A DNA stretch of 64,000 bases from Sequoia sempervirens (taxonomy: Eukaryota; Streptophyta; Pinopsida; Cupressales; Cupressaceae), in the NCBI GenBank assembly GCA_007258455.2, contig VDFB02358134.1:211470026-211534025 (forward strand), written 5' to 3'. Position 1 is the first letter of the stretch; each line of letters starts with the position of its first letter. Both the position numbers and the translations under genes were made by a program. The notes beneath the pieces are model-generated. The model worked only from the letters and a program-made list of their open reading frames with translations. It was not told the origin of the DNA and did not search any database. Shown here piece after piece: positions 12,725-24,568 of the stretch.

Positions 12725-12854
12725 ATGGCTTCCCATGATAACATTTTTGTAGCAGACCTTGGGATCTCAAGAGCTCCTACTCCTAGTATGGACAATGTTG
12801 CATTAGGCATTGATCATACCACTTCTATGCCTTCACCTTCCCACCTTATGAATG

Positions 12855-12889
<35 letters not shown>

Positions 12890-13871
12890 GCAATTCTGCA
12901 AGATAAAGTCATAAGTATCCATGAAGATTTTGCACATTTACAACAAGATTTGTCACTTGAAAAATTTCCTGCCACTGCCATACTTGCCATAAAAAGCCTT
13001 CATCGTTTGATTAAAAGTCATGATGGCTTACAAGTTATGAAGAAATTTTTTGAGATATACAATAAACATTCTCCTTCCACATCCGAATCAACAAACCTAG
13101 TTGCAAGCCAAGGAGGATCTCACATTCCTCCCCCTTCAACCATAACATCAATACCAACTTATACCACTCCTCAAGTTACAACAACTATGCCATAGGTTTG
13201 TCATGTGGCTTCTTCTTTCACACTTCCAACTAGCATTCCTTGTTTCTTTGTGGCATCACACATTCCCTCTTCCACCTTCACCCCTTTAGTGTCCCTTTCA
13301 CTTCCCCCAACATCACATACAACCTCATCTCCATTTTCCCTTCCACCTCATACTCCTTACACCAATCTCATCATTACACAACTTTTTAACATCATTTCAT
13401 CCATGCATCAACAAATCTCCACCATTATCCAAGGTCAAAATGCTCCACCTACATATCATGTCTGTAGTAGTCCATTATCCCTTGAAATATTGTGCACATA
13501 GATGCCACAAGGAATTGAAATTCCTAGGTTTGAGAAATATAGAGGTGAAGGAGACCCTACCAACCATGTCAATTCTTATACAACCTTGTGTAGTGACTTT
13601 GTCCTTGATGAGAAGATGTTAGCCAAAAAATTTCCTCAAACCTTAAAAGACACTACATTAGAGTGGTTTTCAAACTTATCCAATCATTCCATCTGATCAT
13701 TCAATGAACTTGTAGATGCTTTCATAAGTCATTTTCAAGTCCACATGACTCCTAAGAAAATAATGGAAAATTTAATGTGTTGTAAACAAAATACTTATGA
13801 AAAATTCATTGACTTCATTTCTTGTTACTAGTCATTGTATGCTCAAATTGATGTTAAAATTCATAATTCAC
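12725..13871 (+). pseudogene. Element 1 gag, N-terminal part
   Basis: The first ATG is at 12725; an upstream GTG in the same frame is not needed. The frame runs to a TAG near 13193 and resumes with shifts. It encodes a Ser/Thr/Pro-rich head and then a retrotransposon gag core near 13502-13696 (pattern KFPQTLKDTTLEWFSNL), the capsid-like part that packages element RNA. A (CA)n run expands a His-Thr repeat in the head. The gene is interrupted at 13872 by the nested solo LTR and continues at 15203. Stops at about 13193, 13499 and 13694 show decay. Confidence 0.7.
12857..12885 (+). repeat. (CA)n microsatellite inside gag
   Basis: 29 bp of pure CA dinucleotide in the gag reading frame, read as alternating His-Thr. 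Its purity suggests recent slippage. Confidence 0.97.
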
Positions 13872-15202
13872 TGTGATACCTTGGAATTTCTACTGCTCTA
13901 AATGTGCAAACTAACTAAGAAATGGAAATGACAAAATACCAAGGACACCTCAAGATTAGCCAAAAGAGTGATACAATGAAAATGAATGTAAATAAAATGA
14001 AACACAAACAATTTTACCTCCCTTGTTGTTGATATCCCTTTGATTGGCCCTTGCTTGGAATGGATTGTGTGCTCCTTAGATGATTGCTTGAATGTCTAAA
14101 TGCAAGATTGGAGGTGCAAATGATTAAAGAGATGGCTAAATGATGATAAAAGATTGAGGATTCAAATGGGCAGCATGTAGTTATGAGAATGCAAAGTGTT
14201 TTTGAGAAGGCAAATTGGCAGCATAAGGTTGCTCCAAATGAAAGTGTTGAAAATTCCCTTGAGGAGGGGGGTATTTATAGAAGAATTTGAATTCTCTAGA
14301 GAATTCAACGGTCAAGATTGATCCAACAAGGCCAAGATGAAGGGCTATGGTGGGTTGAGAACCCACAAGCCCTCACATCTTGACATGTGGAGGGTGAAGT
14401 GGCCAAGGGGATATGAGATGGAGATGAGGTGTCAAGAAGGTAAATGAGGTGGAAAAAGGACATGCACCTTGGGGAGTGAGGAGATTTCCTCAAAAAGAGA
14501 TTCCTTGTCCCCAAGTGGGAGTGAAAGGGACATTTGAGGAATTTTGGAATTCGTCAAAAATCTACATGGGAAAAGGAAAGGTGGTTGGGGATATAAAAAT
14601 TCACATTCATAGGATGATCTAGAGGATAAAAGGTGGGCTCCAAAAAGGGGGGACTTGGTCACATGTGGAGATTGTGACAAGTCCAAGGTTGGTCACATGT
14701 GGAGATTGTGACAAGTCCAAGGTTCTAGAAGCCTTGGAAGGATGGAATGTGAATTAAAAATTCACATATAAAAGAGGGGAATCTAGGAAGAATAAAAAGA
14801 ATTAAAAATTCCTTGGAGAATGATTAGGCTTAATTAATCAGAATTAGAAGATAATTAGGGGCTAATTAGGATTAAAAGCCAACTTGCAAAAGTTGGAGGA
14901 TGTGACACATCCTAATCAAGGATTAGGCATGTGCACATCCTTAATGAAGAGATTAGGAGATGGATTATGATTAGATGAAAATGACATGTGAGGAATTAAA
15001 TAAATGTAATATTTATTTAATTTATTTGATGAAAAGAGGATTAAAGAGGGTAAGGTATTTAATTAAATACCTTAGGGATTTAGCAGAATTAAAGATATTA
15101 ATTAAATAATAGTAATATTACTTAATTAACTCAGATAAGAGGATGTTTAGATGAAAAGTGATAAATTTGGATAAATTAAGTGTCCAAATTTGGATGTCTA
15201 CA
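13872..15202 (-). mobile_element. Solo LTR nested in element 1 gag
   Basis: 1331 bp flanked by the perfect duplication TTCAC (13867-13871 and 15203-15207). On the minus strand it starts TGTAGACATCC and ends GGTATCACA, the TG...CA termini of an LTR. A minus-strand TATA box CTATAAATAC lies at 14271-14280. The U3 part is rich in TTAATTAAATA words. Removing it with one TTCAC copy restores the gag reading frame across the site. No internal region or partner LTR is present, so it is a solo LTR left by recombination. It is younger than element 1. Confidence 0.9.
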
Positions 15203-15926
15203 TTCACATCTGCAAAAGATATTTATTGAGAACTTTCATACAAACCTTCAAGATAAGTTAACTATGATGAAATTTTCTTCATTCCTACACTTATGTACAA
15301 CCCTTTACAACTATCACATCTTGATTTCTAGTCGTGATTCAAATTTCACTTCTAATCAAGCTGAGAAGTTTGACCAATCCACCCTCAACAATGCGCAAAA
15401 CTTTAGAAAACCCAACCGAGGTTTTTAATAGTTTAATCAACCTTCTCCACAACCACCCCAACCTATTCCAAATCAAGTGGTAGCTATTAAAGCAGTAGTG
15501 CCCTTTTCCTATGGGAACCCAAAGAGACAATTTACTCCCTTACCTGATACCCTTTATAACACTATGACCCAATTACTACAACAACAAATGATAACTTTTC
15601 CTATAGTTAAACCACTTGATACCACCAAGCCTTTACCACCAAACTTCAAACAAAATGCTTATTGTCATTTTCATTGCCAAAATGGCCATGACACCGAACA
15701 ATGTAAGCATCTAAAACACTTAGTTCAATACCTCATTAATTTGGGTCATTTTTCCAATGTGGGTGTAAATGATCAAGGTAATAAGTTCATTGCATCGTCT
15801 AACCAAAATTTAAAAATCTTCACCAACCCTATGCCTAAACACAATATTTCATTTTTCAAGGCTAGTAAACCTTCAAATACTCAACTTATGAACACTGATA
15901 CAAATATTGAACAACATGATATATAA
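15203..15926 (+). pseudogene. Element 1 gag, C-terminal part with zinc-knuckle motif
   Basis: Continues the gag frame after the nested LTR (helical segment near 15208-15310). Near 15655-15705 it encodes CHFHCQNGHDTEQC, the CxxHxxxGHxTxxC arrangement found in Tat-type gag proteins and expected to bind zinc and RNA. Shifts and stops (for example about 15426) show it is no longer a single frame. Confidence 0.7.
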
Positions 15927-15952
15927 CTCCAAATGATACCCAAGTTACTCCT

Positions 15953-17059
15953 ATGGATGAACTTGTGGGTGCGATAGACATTATCCTTCATAAGGTCCCA
16001 ACCAAAAAAATTCTTGATATCACTTTTTCTTCCAAAGATATACTTAAAAAGCTTCCTGATGGTGCTCTTTACATAGTTGGTCAAATCTATGATAAGCCCA
16101 CTAATGGGATATTAATAGATCTTGCTTGCGGCAAGAATATTATCACAAAAAAAAATTTAGTATTGTAACATGAGTTGTATCAAGATGATTACAATTAACC
16201 AATTTCATGGATTAAAACACATAATGGTTTTGCATGCCCTATGATTGGATCAACTGTACTCCCCTTACAAGTGGGACCTAAAACTTTGGACGTAACATTT
16301 TCTATCATTTCACAATCCAACCAATTTCGTTTGTGGCTAGGTTACCCTTGGCTTTGCTCGATGAAAGTGGTTCCCTTGGTTGTTCATAAGTGTTTGAAGT
16401 TTCCACATGGAAATGAAATATTTACCATAAACCATAGTGGCTTTAACCCATTGTCCTCCAAAGGTAATTTTTCCCTAGAAGCCTTTTGGCCTAAACCTAT
16501 GGATCCCATCACCCCTTGTAAGGACTTCTTCTTCATAGCCTATCAAAAGTTCAAAGCCAAATGTATAGCCGAATTGTCTCTTCGTAACCAATCTCTATCC
16601 ACTTCCACTCCTCCTATCCTAGATGAAACCATGCTTCAACCTGAGTCTGACATTGAAAAAACCATACAACCTCCTAAACAATCACCCATAAGCACTTCCC
16701 CTTCCTCGTTTAAATGTCCAAGAGAAAATGAACCCAATCTCGTCATGCCTCCTCGCATTAAAAAAGTGTATAAAGCTAAAGAGAAAGTGATTGACCCATC
16801 TCCTTCGGTTCCTTCCATTCGTCCCCCTCAAGAAGAAAAGGAACATATGGTGCATCAACCTACTTTTACACCCCAACAACTTCAAAATAAAATTAAAAGA
16901 AACTGTGGTGCTAGAGAGTGTAGGCATCATCGTTGTCTCCTTGCTTATCAAATGCAAAATGGAAATAATCAAGATAATCAACCTTTTCCTTTGACAGAAG
17001 AAACAAATGATCACCCTCCTCTTGACCCACCAGAAGATAACATGATCCATCCCTCATAA
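15953..17059 (+). pseudogene. Element 1 retropepsin-like protease and acidic tail
   Basis: The aspartic-protease region begins near 16100 with ILIDLACGKNI, where a D-(S/T)-G catalytic triad is expected; here it reads D-L-A, so the active site is probably lost. The second hallmark, LGYPWL near 16350, matches the LGRPW motif of plant gypsy proteases. A Pro/Ser-rich and then acidic tail follows, with an Asp run near 17145. The normal next domain, reverse transcriptase, is absent. A TAA (about 16167) and a frame change split the domain. Confidence 0.65.
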
Positions 17060-17524
17060 CAAAATGAACCAATCCAACAACCACAACTTTTGATCCATCC
17101 TTCCTTGGAAATCACCCTTTGTCCTCCTATTGTAATCAATCTTGATGACGATGATGATGAGGAAATCACAAAAATAGATGAAGTTCATAACACTCTAAAA
17201 TAATTATTTTCATCTACCATGAGCTTAAATGATAAGTCTTCCCAGCTAAGTGGCGAACTTGGCACATCTGCTAGTTTGGCCCTTGCAATTCTTCCTTTGG
17301 ATAGTCAACTGCCATTGCAATATATTGAGTATGATTGGAAGGTAGATGATTTGTTAGATGCTTGACTTGCATTCGTCTTGCTATCCTTTTACATTTTTCT
17401 TCGATTTTCTTGTATGTGTGTATCATGTTCCACCATCATGTGAATTTGATGTACACTTCTTCTATTTGTACCTCTATTCTTCTATATGTCATACTTTGTT
17501 CTTTTTCACTTTTATTTTGCATTT

Positions 17525-17890
17525 TGCTTTTGGGAATGATGCAAAGTGTTAAGACACCCTAGGTCTCTTCCATGTTGACCCAAAAGGCCCCTTTCTTTTT
17601 TGATTTTGTTTTGTGTTTTCCTTTTTGGGATGATGCAAAGCATTGAGATGCCCTATGTCTCTTCCATGTTGACCCAAAAGGTCCTTTTATTTTTCACTTT
17701 TCGCTTGTGTTTTCCTTTTGGGGATGATGTAAGGAATTGAGACTGAAATGCATCTTTCATGTTGAACCAAAAAAATTTCCCTTTTATTTTTCCTTTTCTA
17801 TTTTCTTTTCACTTGTTTTTTCCTTTTGGGGACATGCAAAGCATTGAGATCAAAATGTCTCTTCCATGTTGACTCAAAATGGACTTCATT
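17525..17890 (+). repeat. Degenerate tandem repeat in the element 1 3' region
   Basis: Four imperfect copies anchored on GATGCAAAG-like words at about 17541, 17635, 17729 and 17836, giving periods of about 94, 94 and 107 bp. Each copy has CTCTTCCATGTTGACC or a close variant, then a T-rich block. Tandem repeats between the coding region and the 3' LTR are known in Tat/Ogre-type plant elements. Confidence 0.75.
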
Positions 17891-18631
17891 TTTTGTTTGT
17901 TTTTTCTCTTTGTGTCATTCTTCTAGTTCTATGTGTTTTGGTGAATGATGACAATTCTGAGCTTTTTCATAAAAATATTGTAACAACGAACATACTGATC
18001 CCAAATCCATAGATCCCTTATGTGTTTGGTGTATTCCTTTTTGGGGGAAAACCCTCTTTTCTTTTTTTTTCTTGTTTATTTACATGAAACAACGTTACTT
18101 GGAAACATATGACTTGGAATAGGGGTTTTCCAAGTTGACTCTCATGTCTTGTTTTCTTTTTGCATTTTTATTTGCTACTTTAAAGTAATTGCTCTCAGAA
18201 TGGTGTGTATCAAGAGGTATCTAGCTTTGATATGGTTGAGCGGGAAGCCCATTTTGAGGCATGAATTTCCCCATAGCCACCTATGTGTTTGTGAGTGCAT
18301 GCCAACTAGCATATGTACTTCACCTTTTTTGGGTTTTCTCACTAGATGGACCACCATGAGTTTTGTCACCCCAAAGTGAGTATGCATTCTCTTTCTTAAA
18401 CAATTAGCCAAGATCTAATCCACAACGAGCTAGAAAAACAATTGAAGCTTTCATCATCATGCATGTTCCTTTTGTTCTTATGTTTGGTTTGTCATGAGAT
18501 CTTGATCCTGGGGGCTTGATCATCCCTCTTGGTTATTGTTGTCTCATCTTACAAACATGAGCACAATTGGATCCCTCGCGATGTGCATGTTGAGCTACTT
18601 TAGCGAGATTTTGAAGCAAGTTCATCCTCTC

Positions 18632-18649
18632 ACTAAAGTAGGGGCTTAA
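18632..18649 (+). promoter_or_regulatory. Polypurine tract of element 1
   Basis: CACTAAAGTAGGGGCTTAA lies immediately before the 3' LTR. It is homologous to the tracts of element 2 (27571-27588) and element 3 (41993-42012, minus). It is expected to prime plus-strand DNA synthesis. The preceding 150 bp are also shared by the three elements. Confidence 0.8.
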
Positions 18650-20255
18650 TGTGTCACCAAAAAATGTATAGTTGACATTTTTATGCTCACTTAAGTCTTT
18701 CTAATGGGATTTGGCTTGATTTTTACTTGGGTATAATGTTGTAATTTGGTCAAAAAAATCACATTAGGGCTTAAACATTCAAATTATGGTGTCTTGCGAA
18801 GGTGTTGTGAAGTGTTGTAAAACATTTCTACACTCTTCTAGACTCTATTCATTATAATTCACCTAGAAATAACATTTTTATCACTTATTAAGTCCTATTT
18901 TGAAGTGTTGTAAAGTCTTGTAACAAGATTTCACACTTTTCTAGGCTTAAGTTCACCAATTCAACCCTTTCTCATGTCTAATGACCCCTTAATACACTTT
19001 ACAACCATTTTCAAGTGTGTTGTTAAGGATATTCTTGTTGGAAAAGTTTTAATACCCAAAAATTCCGGACACCTACTTAATTTTCTTAAGTGGCACTAAG
19101 GGGAAACTTGGTCCTTTTTGGAAAAAAAACTCAAAATAATTTTAAAATTCTAGTGGAAATTTTTCCTCTAACCCTTGAGTTTGGCCTATGATGTGTTAAT
19201 TTTAGAAAATTTTAATAAAATCATGTATAAATAAGGGGTTTTCACCCCATTTTACATCTCCCTATCTTCTCCTACACTCTCCTAATTCACAAGTATTCAA
19301 GCATTCATTAAATCACTCACAAGCATTCAAGCAAATCAAGCATTATTGAGTCAAGCTGTTGGAGGTCTTCATTGCACATCTTCAAATTTTGAGCATCAAT
19401 GGTGTGGTAAGTTTATGACATTTGCATGTTATCTATTTATCACTCTCTCTTCATTTCATTTCATTGTTTAGGGTTTGATTACCAAAGTGGGGTTTGACAA
19501 AGGAAAACCCCTATTCTCTAACCCTCAACCATTTTCCACTTTTGCTTGGGACTTTTGTATGCAAATTTGTCAAGCAATAGGTGTTGAAAACTGATAAAAA
19601 AGCGCACAAAGTCAACCTAATTAAGACAAGCCTAATTTATGCTTGGAGAAGACTTTCTACCTTGTTTTCTGCAAAATCAAGTACAACCACTTGTTAGGAA
19701 AGAATGTATAGATTAGAGACTTCCAGATTCTGTTCAAGATTCCTCGAGATTTGTAGGACTAAGTTTCCACTAGTAGCAATTTAGTCTGACTTCTAGGCTT
19801 GAAATTAGATTTTGACATTTTTGGATACCCATTTGGTAGATTCTCGTTTTGACAAAGTTTTCTGAAATTAGGACTAAGTATCCCCAAGTGACCTAAGTGT
19901 TCTGGTCAACATTTTAGTCAAATTTCTAGAATTCCAAAATCTTCTAGCATCAGACTTTTGATTCTAGGTGCACCTCTTCCATTTTGTTCTATCATTTCAT
20001 CATTTAATTGCATTTCTTAAGAATTTCTGCATATCACATTGTATTTTCTAGAATTTTGCATTCTCATAGTTTAGCATCATTAAATCATTTCATTTTTAGA
20101 TTATTGCATTAGGACATCTTAATTAGACACATTTCATCCCCAATTACCTTTATCCTTGAATGTATACCTAGACTTTTAACCCTTTTCCTTCCCTTTTATG
20201 TGAAACATTCTAGAGGGGTAAGTGTCCAATAGGGTTTCTAAAATATTTGTTTATA
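18650..20255 (+). repeat. 3' LTR of element 1
   Basis: 1606 bp, starting TGTGTCACC and ending TTTATA, where the terminal CA has mutated to TA. It has its own TATA box at 19226-19233 and a roughly 34-bp extra segment just upstream of it relative to the 5' LTR. The hairpin block is at 19489-19511. The duplication GAAAT follows directly. Confidence 0.93.
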
Positions 20256-20260
20256 GAAAT

Positions 20261-20901
20261 AAAGATAAAATATGATAGTCATTGATCCTTAGAAGAACAC
20301 CTATGGTGGATTTATCATATACCAGGATTGTAGCTTGAAACTTGAGGAAGGGTACAATATGTTCATTGACTTATAGGAAAAGTTAGTACAATATTTGGAT
20401 ATACTGTGATTTATTTACAAGTGACTCATTACCTAGTTTTTCTTAATGAGTCTAAGTATTTTGCTCAAATTTAATTATTATTATACATAGCCTTATAATT
20501 TTTATGGCTAACTAAGTTTTCTATCTCATATTGGATATAGGTATGTCTTTTGTTGACTATTTTATTCATTCATCTCATACATACAAGTAAGCTCAATGGA
20601 TATAAGAGCTTGGGTTGCCTATTCGTTTGTTTATCCCATATTGGAAAGAAGAGACTAAATTGGCTATAATTTATTTCTAAGTATTCTAGTCAAGACTATC
20701 AAATATTAATAAGCTACTTAAAATGATTAATAAAACAAGCTATTACTCATTCTTTCTTTTGAAAAATCATTGTCATATATTTTTTTTAACCAAGTTAATT
20801 TTTTTTTTATGTTTATTTTGTTTAGATAGATTCTTGTCTCATTTGGATGGATGCTTTTCCCTAAAACAAAGAAAAAGAGAACCACAAGTTTAATGTGTCT
20901 A
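20261..20901. other. Spacer between elements 1 and 2
   Basis: About 640 bp of AT-rich DNA with no open frame of note. Two CCCATATTGG/CTCATATTGG words resemble decayed plant LTR sequence, but no boundary can be drawn. Confidence 0.4.
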
Positions 20902-23765
20902 TGGAGTCACTGAAAAAGTAGCCCTTCTAATTTTTCTGGCTTGTTTGGGCCCTCCTTGTGATTTTGGCTTAATGTTGCCTCAATTTAGTGTTGTAATTTG
21001 AGTAATACATTCACATTTTAAGTCTTGGGACCTTTTGAACTAATGGATTTTAATGGCATCTTCCTAAAGTGTTGTAATTTAATTTCACACTTTTCTAAGG
21101 TTTCATCCAATAACTGAACCTAATAAGTTCCTCTTTTTTTAATCAAAATAAACCTTAATCTTGCCTTATTTGGAGTGTTGTAAAGTTTTGCAACACACTT
21201 TCACATTCCTCTAGGCCTGTCATTAATAATTGGAAATTTTTATGCTTTAATTGGCCTTATTTTGCATCCACAAGCCTCATTTATTGCATCTTTTTTAGGA
21301 TAATCTCAACACCAATTAATAACCAATCATAATTAAGGTTTTTTTGGCTTGTGTGGCCTAGATTTGGTGATCTATGGCTCATTCACCACCTTGGGTGAAT
21401 GGGTCCCACTTGGATCTTTTGGCCTCGAACCCATTTTCACACATTTCTAAGCACATTTCATTTTTGGTACCATGCATTATGTCTGATGGGACTCATTTTC
21501 CACCTTGGGTAAATGAGTCTTGATGGCCCAAAATCAAAATTAATTCAAATTTCTGGTGGGATTTTATTCTCCTAGATCTAATGTCGGCTTGTAGTGTTGT
21601 AATTTTAGGAATTCTTGCATAATTGAGTATAAATACAAGGTTCTTTCACTCATATTCTCACCTAGCAATCAAAAGAGTTCACAAGAGCATTCACAAGAGA
21701 ATTCAAGTGTAGATTATCAAGCATGTTAGAGCAACATTCAAGTTTCAATCATCATGTCAAAGATTTCATTTATCATGTTTGTTAGTGTGCTAACCATTGT
21801 GATGTAGGGTTTATGATTCAAGCAAGTGTTTCAAGCAAGATCAACATCAATCAAGCAAGATTCAAGAACCACATCCATTGCAACCATTTCAAGAATATTT
21901 GCAACACATTATTGCTAGGGTTTGGTGAGTTGCAACATTTTTATTTGTTCATTCATCATTCTCCATTTATATTTGTTTTCATTTCAAGGATTGATTTCTA
22001 ACAAGGGGTTTGACCAAGGAAAACCCCTATCCACTAAGACAACAACATTTTTTCCTCTCTTTTATGTGTGATTTCTAGTCTTAGGTTGCTTATTTCATAA
22101 GGAACAAGATTGGAGAAAAATTTTCAAGTGATCAAAGTTGTCAAAAGTTTCATTAAGCCTTGGAGAACATTGAAGATCACCTATAGGTTACAAATCAGAG
22201 AGTTGGATCCAGAAATCAATCAGGAAGGACATAGCAGACAAAGAAGAGCGGGATCAAATTTTAAAGCTTTAGAAAGTCCCAACTAGTTTGATTTGCCACT
22301 TCTAATGAATGAGTCCCAATTTTAGTACATTTTTCAAGATTTTGCAGATTTGGATACCCTTTTGGTAGATTTTTGTTCTTATACATTTTTATAGAAACTA
22401 GACTAATTCGCTTAGCTTGGTGAATGAATCCTAATCAACAATAAATGTAGATTTTCCATAATTGGGTGTTGCCACAATAGTGGTTTGCAATTTCTGGGAG
22501 GAACTGATTTTTGCTGAAATCACATATTTTTAGAAAATATAATGATTTAAGCCTTGAAAAGTTCCATTTAAAGAATTCCAATTGAAGAGGGTTTGATCAA
22601 ACTACCTTAAATCAAACCCACTTGGATAGAACCCCGCTAGTTTTAAACCATACCTATAACAGAGTCTCCTTTACACCTATCAAAATGCTAATAAAAAACC
22701 ACTTTTGATTTACCTTTTGGGGATCAAATGAATTCATTTAAAATTTATTTTTGCAAGTATGTAGTCCTTATTATAAGCTTCCCAAAAAGTATAATTTTAA
22801 ATAAATTTAATTTGATTATTATATTTATTTTTATTTCTTGTAAATGTAGGTTTTTCACCAAAAATCAAGTTCTCTTTCTACACATGTGGAAAAATAGTAG
22901 ATTATTAAAAAATAAAAAATATTAGTGCACTATTGAAGTCCTTGATCCAACAAAGAAAAAAATTGAATTTCTATTACAAAAAAATTATGCGTTATATGGT
23001 CACTATGTCTAAATTATAATTGGTTTGAATTCGAAACTTGATTAAGAAAAACAATAAAAAATATCTAACCAAGTGTAAGCACTAGATATCAGAGTCATAA
23101 ATCTAAATTCGAAAGAATTGGAATTTTATCCTTCATGGAAAAAAAATTATACGTTATACAGTGAGAGTCACTTTTTAAAAATGTTGTTTTCTGAAAAAAA
23201 ACTAATTTTTGAGGGAGATGGAAAAAGAAGTGCAATATGATTCCAAAAATTTTGAAAAAAATATATTTAGAATATATAGAAAAAATGTCATGAAACTCTA
23301 GTTTGCATCATCTTCAAATTCCTCATGGTTTAGCTGCTATAGGTGCCTGAAAGTGAAGATTTAGTTAAAAAAAATATTTCAGTGTCCAGTTTAGCCAAAA
23401 ATTGTAAACCACTATTGTGGGATCACCTAATTCAAAGCCTCTATTCTATCTTCTCTAGATTCCCGAGTGCATACTTTTTGTTTTACAATTTTTTGTGTTG
23501 TTTTGTTCACTTTTCTAGGTCATTTAGAGTTAGTTTGCATTCAACTAGGGTTTTTCATTACACCTTGAATTTAATTATCCTTTTCCAAGTTTACACTTGG
23601 TGGTGAACCCCTCATTAGATCATATTTAGACCCTAGGATAGCCTTATTGCATGATATCTTTCTCTTTTACATTGATATCTCTAGGGTTATCCTTGAGTGG
23701 AACATCTTAGAAAGTGGGTGTGATAGTACTTGATTTCCTCCTATCCACCATTTTTTGTGGTTCCA
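20902..23765 (+). repeat. 5' LTR of element 2
   Basis: About 2.86 kb from TGGAGTCAC to GGTTCCA, followed by a PBS. TATA box TATAAATA at 21628-21635; hairpin block at 22005-22027; palindromes near 21380-21405, 21488-21520 and 22400-22432. It is much longer than the other LTRs, and 22560-23390 has no counterpart in elements 1 or 3, so an old insertion inside it is likely. Confidence 0.65.
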
Positions 23766-23768
23766 TTT

Positions 23769-23780
23769 TGGTGAACCTGT
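23769..23780 (+). promoter_or_regulatory. Primer-binding site of element 2
   Basis: TGGTGAACCTGT starts 3 nt after the LTR end, the same spacing and sequence type as in elements 1 and 3. Confidence 0.65.
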
Positions 23781-23939
23781 ATTTAGAACATCATAATTCT
23801 AATTTGGAGTTCATTTTCATCATAGATTTGACTTGCATTAGGATTTTCATTGGTTAATTTGCATTATAGGGTTTCAAATTTTGTATTAGTGAAAGCTCAT
23901 TTAACTTGTATTTTTGCACTTAATTTCATTTAAAATCAT

Positions 23940-24300
23940 TGAAAATATGCATTTGCATCTTAGATATAGATCATAAAATATAAAAACCATAAAATTCAAT
24001 TTAAAATTTTTGAAAATTTTGAAAAAATCCTCACTGTGACTCATTTTCCACCTTGGGAAAATCAGTCCCTCTGCATATTTTGATTTGCATTCTAGGGTTT
24101 CAAATTTTGTATTAGTGAAAGCTCATTTAGCTTTCATTTTTGCACTTAATTTCATTGAAAATCATTGAAAATATGCATTTGCATCTTAGATATAGATCAT
24201 AAAACATAAAAAGCATAAAATTCAATTTAAAAATTCTGAAAATTTTGAAAAAATCCTCACTGGGACTCATTCGCCACCTTGGGAAAATCAGTCCCTCTGC
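23940..24300 (+). repeat. Leader duplication in element 2, two copies about 220 bp apart
   Basis: A block running from the GAAAATATGCATTTGC word through an AAAATTTTGAAAAAATCC word to a GACTCATT...GGGAAAATCAGTCC palindrome occurs twice (palindromes near 24036-24073 and 24262-24297). The two copies are nearly identical, implying a tandem duplication of part of the leader. Confidence 0.75.
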
Positions 24301-24568
24301 ATATTTTGAATTGCATTTTACAGAGTTAAATTTTCTATTTTTAAACTTATGTTTGTTGTTATTTCTTTTCTATTTCATTTTTCCTACTTTTTGTTTCATT
24401 GAAATCATTAGATTTAGCATAATTTACATTCATTACAATTGTGGATAGAATTATATTTTTTTACTTTTCATTTTTAGCATTAGTTCATAGTTCACTTAGA
24501 TTAGTTACATTCAACATTCATTAGAAAATGAAAAAAAAAACTAAAAACATCAAAAGAAACAAACAAAA

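Larger units (their letters stand above)
10640..20255 (+). mobile_element. Element 1: non-autonomous gypsy-type LTR retrotransposon (gag-protease only)
   Basis: Complete element of 9616 bp bounded by LTRs 10640-12232 and 18650-20255 and by a perfect 5-bp target duplication GAAAT (10635-10639 and 20256-20260). The internal region holds a PBS-like site, gag, a zinc-knuckle motif, a retropepsin-like domain, a 3' tandem repeat and a polypurine tract. No reverse transcriptase, RNase H or integrase was found, so it would need proteins from another element. Single stops and frameshifts break the coding frame. A solo LTR of another family is nested in its gag. Confidence 0.93.

Noticed and set aside
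12857..12885. (CA)n as a regulatory Z-DNA element
   Set aside because: It lies in gag coding sequence of a dead element; simple slippage is enough.
18149..18411. Overlapping frames on both strands as small genes
   Set aside because: They sit in the 3' region of element 1, which is shared non-coding sequence in elements 2 and 3.
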